This document shows positions 60,225 through 64,000 of a stretch of 64,000 nt of DNA, piece by piece (position 1 is the first letter of the stretch; each line of letters starts with the position of its first letter). The stretch is from Punica granatum (lineage: Eukaryota > Streptophyta > Magnoliopsida > Myrtales > Lythraceae). A model generated the notes under the pieces. The model saw only the letters and a list, made by a program, of their open reading frames with translations. It was not told the origin of the DNA and did not search any database. The position numbers and the translations under genes were made by a program. Location of the stretch: positions 23,044,199 to 23,108,198 of the forward strand of contig NC_045127.1 in assembly GCF_007655135.1 (NCBI RefSeq). Direction: 5' to 3'.

Positions 60225-61610
60225 GTTTTTTTTCACGATACTCGGACCCTACCCTATAAGGGACTGGCTCCAAGATTTTGGAATCGGACCTTACCCTGTT
60301 GAATCTTGAAACTAGAACCTACTCGGAACCTGTATTATACCACAAGTTCCGAGTGCCCTGTTGGAACCTATATAAAGCAAGTTGTGAAGGGAAGAATGTT
60401 GGGAGTAAGAAATTTGCAGAAGAAGGCATGGAATTTGCAGCTTGGGGTGTAGTGTAATATTCTGCTGTCTTTCTCTACTTGTTTGGTTATTGATGTTGAT
60501 GTCTAAATGTCTTTGACTGGGCCATAGGGGTTGGGTTGTGTGTATCTATTTCTTTGGCCTGTGAGTTTCATCTGGTTTTGTTGGGGTTGGCAATATGTTA
60601 GATGGCCCGGTTCTAACGATTACTTGTAATTCGTTTTGGGGCAGTAATGAAAGGCAAAGCTTATGCATCAAAAAAAAAAGTTTATTGAAAATGAGAGGAA
60701 ATACTAGATCAAGATAGTAAAGCTCATCAGCTCCTGCCTCTACCTGTTGTGCTTAGATCCTATTGGCCACTGCTCACTCACTCCCACATAAGTAGTGAGC
60801 CAAGTAATTAGGGCATACGTTATATCAATATCTGGAATATCAAACTCACATTCACAAACTAATAGGCACAGGTCCAACTCATAAAACATAAACAATATCT
60901 GGAATATCAAACTCAGAACAAAATATGACTTACAAGTAGAGAGACCCATGGGGCTTCAAATCACAAACAGCTATTAATTTCCACTTGGGCATGAACCAAA
61001 TAATCTTTGCCATTCACTAGAATAGCTCCGCTAAAATCACTTGTTAAAGTGATCAAACCCCTTCTTTCCAGCAACAGTAGTAAGTCAGATTTGATAGGGT
61101 ATGTCATCTCCAATTTTGATCTCTTCTGTCTCACCAGAAATTAGATCTATAGGCGCATCAGTTAGAGGCCAAAGAAGGTTTAACCGCATCCTTGGTGGAG
61201 GATGGATTCGTACCAGTCTACTAGAGGATGGCCAAAGGAAGTGACCGCCGACTGCTAGGGTTTTAGAGAAGAGGAAGAGAAAAGAAAACCCTCGCACGGT
61301 GCCTTAGAGAGCTTAAATGAGAGTCGGAGATGGAGGGGACTAGGTAGAGCAGATTAGGAATTTGGAAGTCTCAGACACAGCCACAGGGAGTTGAACTTTA
61401 CTCTTTTTTTTCTTTTTTTTTAATAATATCATCCGGTTCCGATTCTAGGTACCTTATAGGTAGGAACCGAAACTGAAACCGGAATTCACCGGTTCTTAAT
61501 TTTCCTACCCAGACCTTATCCTGTTTCTAATTAGAACTACCCAAAACCTACCCGTTAGGGTAGGGTCCAACCAGTTCCGGGTCTACCCTGTACCCATGCA
61601 CACCCCTAGT
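60225..61610. mobile_element. possible hAT-like or retroposed insertion inside LTR
   Basis: The flanking LTR sequence resumes after it. The right end reads GTACCCATGCACACCCCTAG, whose complement begins CTAGGGGTGTGCATGGG, a form common in plant hAT-like repeats. GGACCCTACCCTA occurs near the left end and, inverted, near the right end. A run of ten A at about 60667 and a possible CDS scrap on the minus strand (61085-61297, RIHPPPRMRLNLLWPLTDAP) are inside. No transposase is present and no clear target duplication is seen, so the type is unsure. Confidence 0.4.
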
Positions 61611-64000
61611 TACATATTAATGGTCGGTTCGTGCAATTTATTAAAAAGTCAAGTAGATTAATTAGCAGTGTAGAATGTCCGATTTCCCCGTGTATGGAAT
61701 TATTAGATTAAATTACAGATTTGCCAAATGCTTAAAATTTGTGGGTTTTAGACAATAAGATAGATTATGAATTAACCGCCTGAATAAAATCTTAATCACC
61801 AATCGTTCTAATTAACGAAAACAACTTGTGACACGGGGACCAAGACGGGTCCTTGAAGGCCAAGAGAATCCGGTCAATGATGGCCGAGACTTTCTTGGAC
61901 CCTTGTGGGCCCGAGATAGTTACCGATACAGAATCCATGCAAATTACTTGAAATTAACGTGTTTAAAGTATGATTATTCGTGAAATTAACGTTGACATGG
62001 GAAATATAACTACAGACAATCCGAGAAACGACCTTAAATCGAGGTAAGAGGCCGCCCTTGACCCGGGATTGGTCAAGAGGCTCTCGGCCACTTCCCCTTG
62101 AGGATGGCCGAGAGTTCACTTGAGCCGATTTGGGTCTCGGGTGGTTTCTTCGTCTCGATTCTAATCATTTCTCTTATGCTCATATATCAAACACGACAAC
62201 AATAAACATATACGAAACTGGCGCAGCCATGATCTCGAGAATTACAAGCAACCATTCAAACATGCATAAAAACACCATATTTAACGGAATTGATAAAACA
62301 ACGCCAGTTCGTGAAACGAAAAAACATAAAAACACGGGAACTGACTAAATCGAAGGAGAAGAGGCCATCCTAGGCATGGAAGAGCCAAAGAGGCTCTCGG
62401 GTATCTCCCTTGGGTAGAGGCCAAGAGGCCTCCTTGGCTTTTTCAAGCTGGGATGGTCTCCTCAACCCCGATTATTGCCTTTTCTCGTCATGTAAACATG
62501 TGATATAACATTAAACAAGTAAGACAATGAGCTAACAACATATTGAACGAAAACGGACATGGAATTGGTTGGGGATCGCCTTATCAACCCACAAAGCCAA
62601 AAAACTGAGAGACCTAACTTTTCTAAGTCGTCAGAATGTTATACCTAGTCTCAGGGCGTGAAGCAAGTGCCTCAAAGTCGGAAAATAACTCCGAGAGAAG
62701 TTGCTGGACACTCAGACCGCGGGAGACTCGAGACGGATGGTGGGGACTCGAGAGGTTGTACCGGTTGGAAAGGGTGGTTAGGGACAAAATCAACAGCCTG
62801 GCATAGTGGCTCACAACTCCAAAGGGGACCTTGGACGAGGCTGCAGGTGGCTCGAGGGTGGTTGGTCTCACGGTTGACTCGACCATAAGAAGAAAGGAGA
62901 AAAACGTGAAATATGAAAGAAATTGAGAAGAAAGAAGAAGCTCGGGTGGTTTGCTTGGTGGAACAGCTCTCAGAATGTGACCTTCTTGTCATGGGGAGAG
63001 TGAGGATCATAGGGGACCCGTCCAAAGGTGTTGGCACGACTCACCAAAGTCATGGAAGAGAGAGCACGCCTAGGGAACTCAAGAAACGTCCAAGGACCCG
63101 GTTCTAACCTCTACCAGATTAGACTGAAGGAAGCTTCAAATGTCAAAACTAACACCGCCAATGGACTCGGGAGATCGAATACATATGAGGCATGTAGTTT
63201 GTTTGAGGCTTGGGTGAGTCGGGTGAGTGATCACTAGAAAATGGGTGTTTTTCCGACGAAAACGGCCTTGTCTGGACTTGTTATGGACTGGGAGTTTGCT
63301 GAACGAAATGGGATGCTTGAGGGAGAGTTGAGAGAGTTTTAGAGTGAGAAAGCTTAGAGAGAGATGGCAAGGAGAGAAGTTATTGGTGGTCTTGCATTTT
63401 AAGGCTTTATATGTGAGCTAACGAGCCAAATTGATGAAGATTAGTCAAATTTAAGCCCAATTAAAGGATTGACCGGTGGGATTAGTGAGGAGGCTGTCCA
63501 AATATTAAATTGGGGAAGAGTAGAACAAGATCCACATTTTGGAGGATAGGAAGGAAATGATGGAAATGAAAATATAAACTATTGGGATAATTTGAATAAA
63601 AAAATTGTAGGGGGGGAATTTGTAATATAAATATGGATGGGAGAGGCCGGTCACAAGGGGAGGAGCTGCCGGTCCCACCAAGCTTCAAGAAGGGTTGAGA
63701 AAGTTCAAGTCTTGGTCGGTTGTGCGTTCGAGTTTTGTGACTCGAATGAACGATGTATTGTTGATATATGCAAAGAGATGGTTCCGACGAGCCCAACATT
63801 AACATGTTTTGCTTTTGGGGATGTCTTGGTGGGTCGGTGACTCGGGAGTCAAGTTTGCTCGATTCGGGTGATCGAAGCAAAGTTAACTGTTTCTGTTGCC
63901 CATTCGCGGACCTGCGTGTTGTACTGGCCGTGTTGATGTACTTTGTCACTTGGGGGAACAGTTGACTCCGTGGCCTCCACTGGAAATCAGGAACTTATGA

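Larger units (their letters stand above)
59700..64000 (-). repeat. further Ogre-family LTR, interrupted, cut by window edge
   Basis: Blocks align with the inner part of the LTRs at 14076-18913 and 28444-35300: GATAGCTGGTGTCGACC at 59930 (compare 31413), ACACGGGGACCAAGACGGGTCC near 61834 (compare 31877) and TGCGTTCGAGTTTTGTGACTCG near 63723 (compare 34010). All are in the same orientation. ORFs such as 62672-63037 and 63482-63949 have no recognised product. An insertion splits it at about 60225-61610. Confidence 0.65.

Noticed and set aside
62672..63949. ORFs of 121 and 155 codons near the right end
   Set aside because: They lie in LTR sequence homologous to other copies where the frames are not kept; composition only.

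Overview
The window is plant nuclear DNA, most likely from a eudicot (the host gene and element types fit; the species cannot be told from the sequence). Nearly all of it is transposable-element sequence. One ordinary host gene can be reconstructed in full: a ten-exon La protein gene on the minus strand at 41885-45814, predicted 461 aa.

Positions 1-18913 hold a very large Ty3/gypsy element of the Tat/Ogre type on the minus strand. The left (3') LTR is cut by the window edge; the right (5') LTR is about 4.84 kb. Reading right to left come LTR, PBS, an extra ORF1 upstream of gag, gag-protease with a G-patch, a probable 218-bp intron, RT-RNaseH-second RNaseH-integrase, a 3' UTR with a tandem array of small hairpins, PPT and LTR. 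The visible LTR parts are collinear over 2113 bp with about 2.6% mismatch by hand count. A few nonsense codons and frameshifts break the genes.

At 18914-24676 lies a degenerate Ty1/copia element (plus strand) with no 5' LTR in view; the Ogre-like element probably landed in its leader. From about 26.2 to 37.1 kb are two truncated internal regions of a second Ogre-like family sharing one LTR (28444-35300). Inside that LTR sits a 1.5-kb Pack-MULE with 225-bp terminal inverted repeats and a 9-bp target duplication, carrying a 3' fragment of an NFXL1-like gene.

From 37.8 to 41.2 kb are a small internally deleted LTR element (37847-39652), a SINE-like repeat and a TRIM (40576-41159). The La gene follows, then 45.8-48.1 kb with a second SINE-like copy, an inverted repeat and a broken gypsy-type transposon ORF. 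A second copia element (48119-52693) is cut off by LTR sequence of the Ogre-like family. That LTR block (52694-59455) contains a 2.9-kb tandem duplication. The end of the window (about 59.7-64.0 kb) is a further LTR of the same superfamily with a 1.4-kb insertion.

The most noteworthy items are the hairpin array of the 3' UTR (different stems around one UUCG-type loop), the frame-restoring intron between gag-pro and pol, the Pack-MULE with its NFXL1 fragment, and the shared and duplicated LTR structures.
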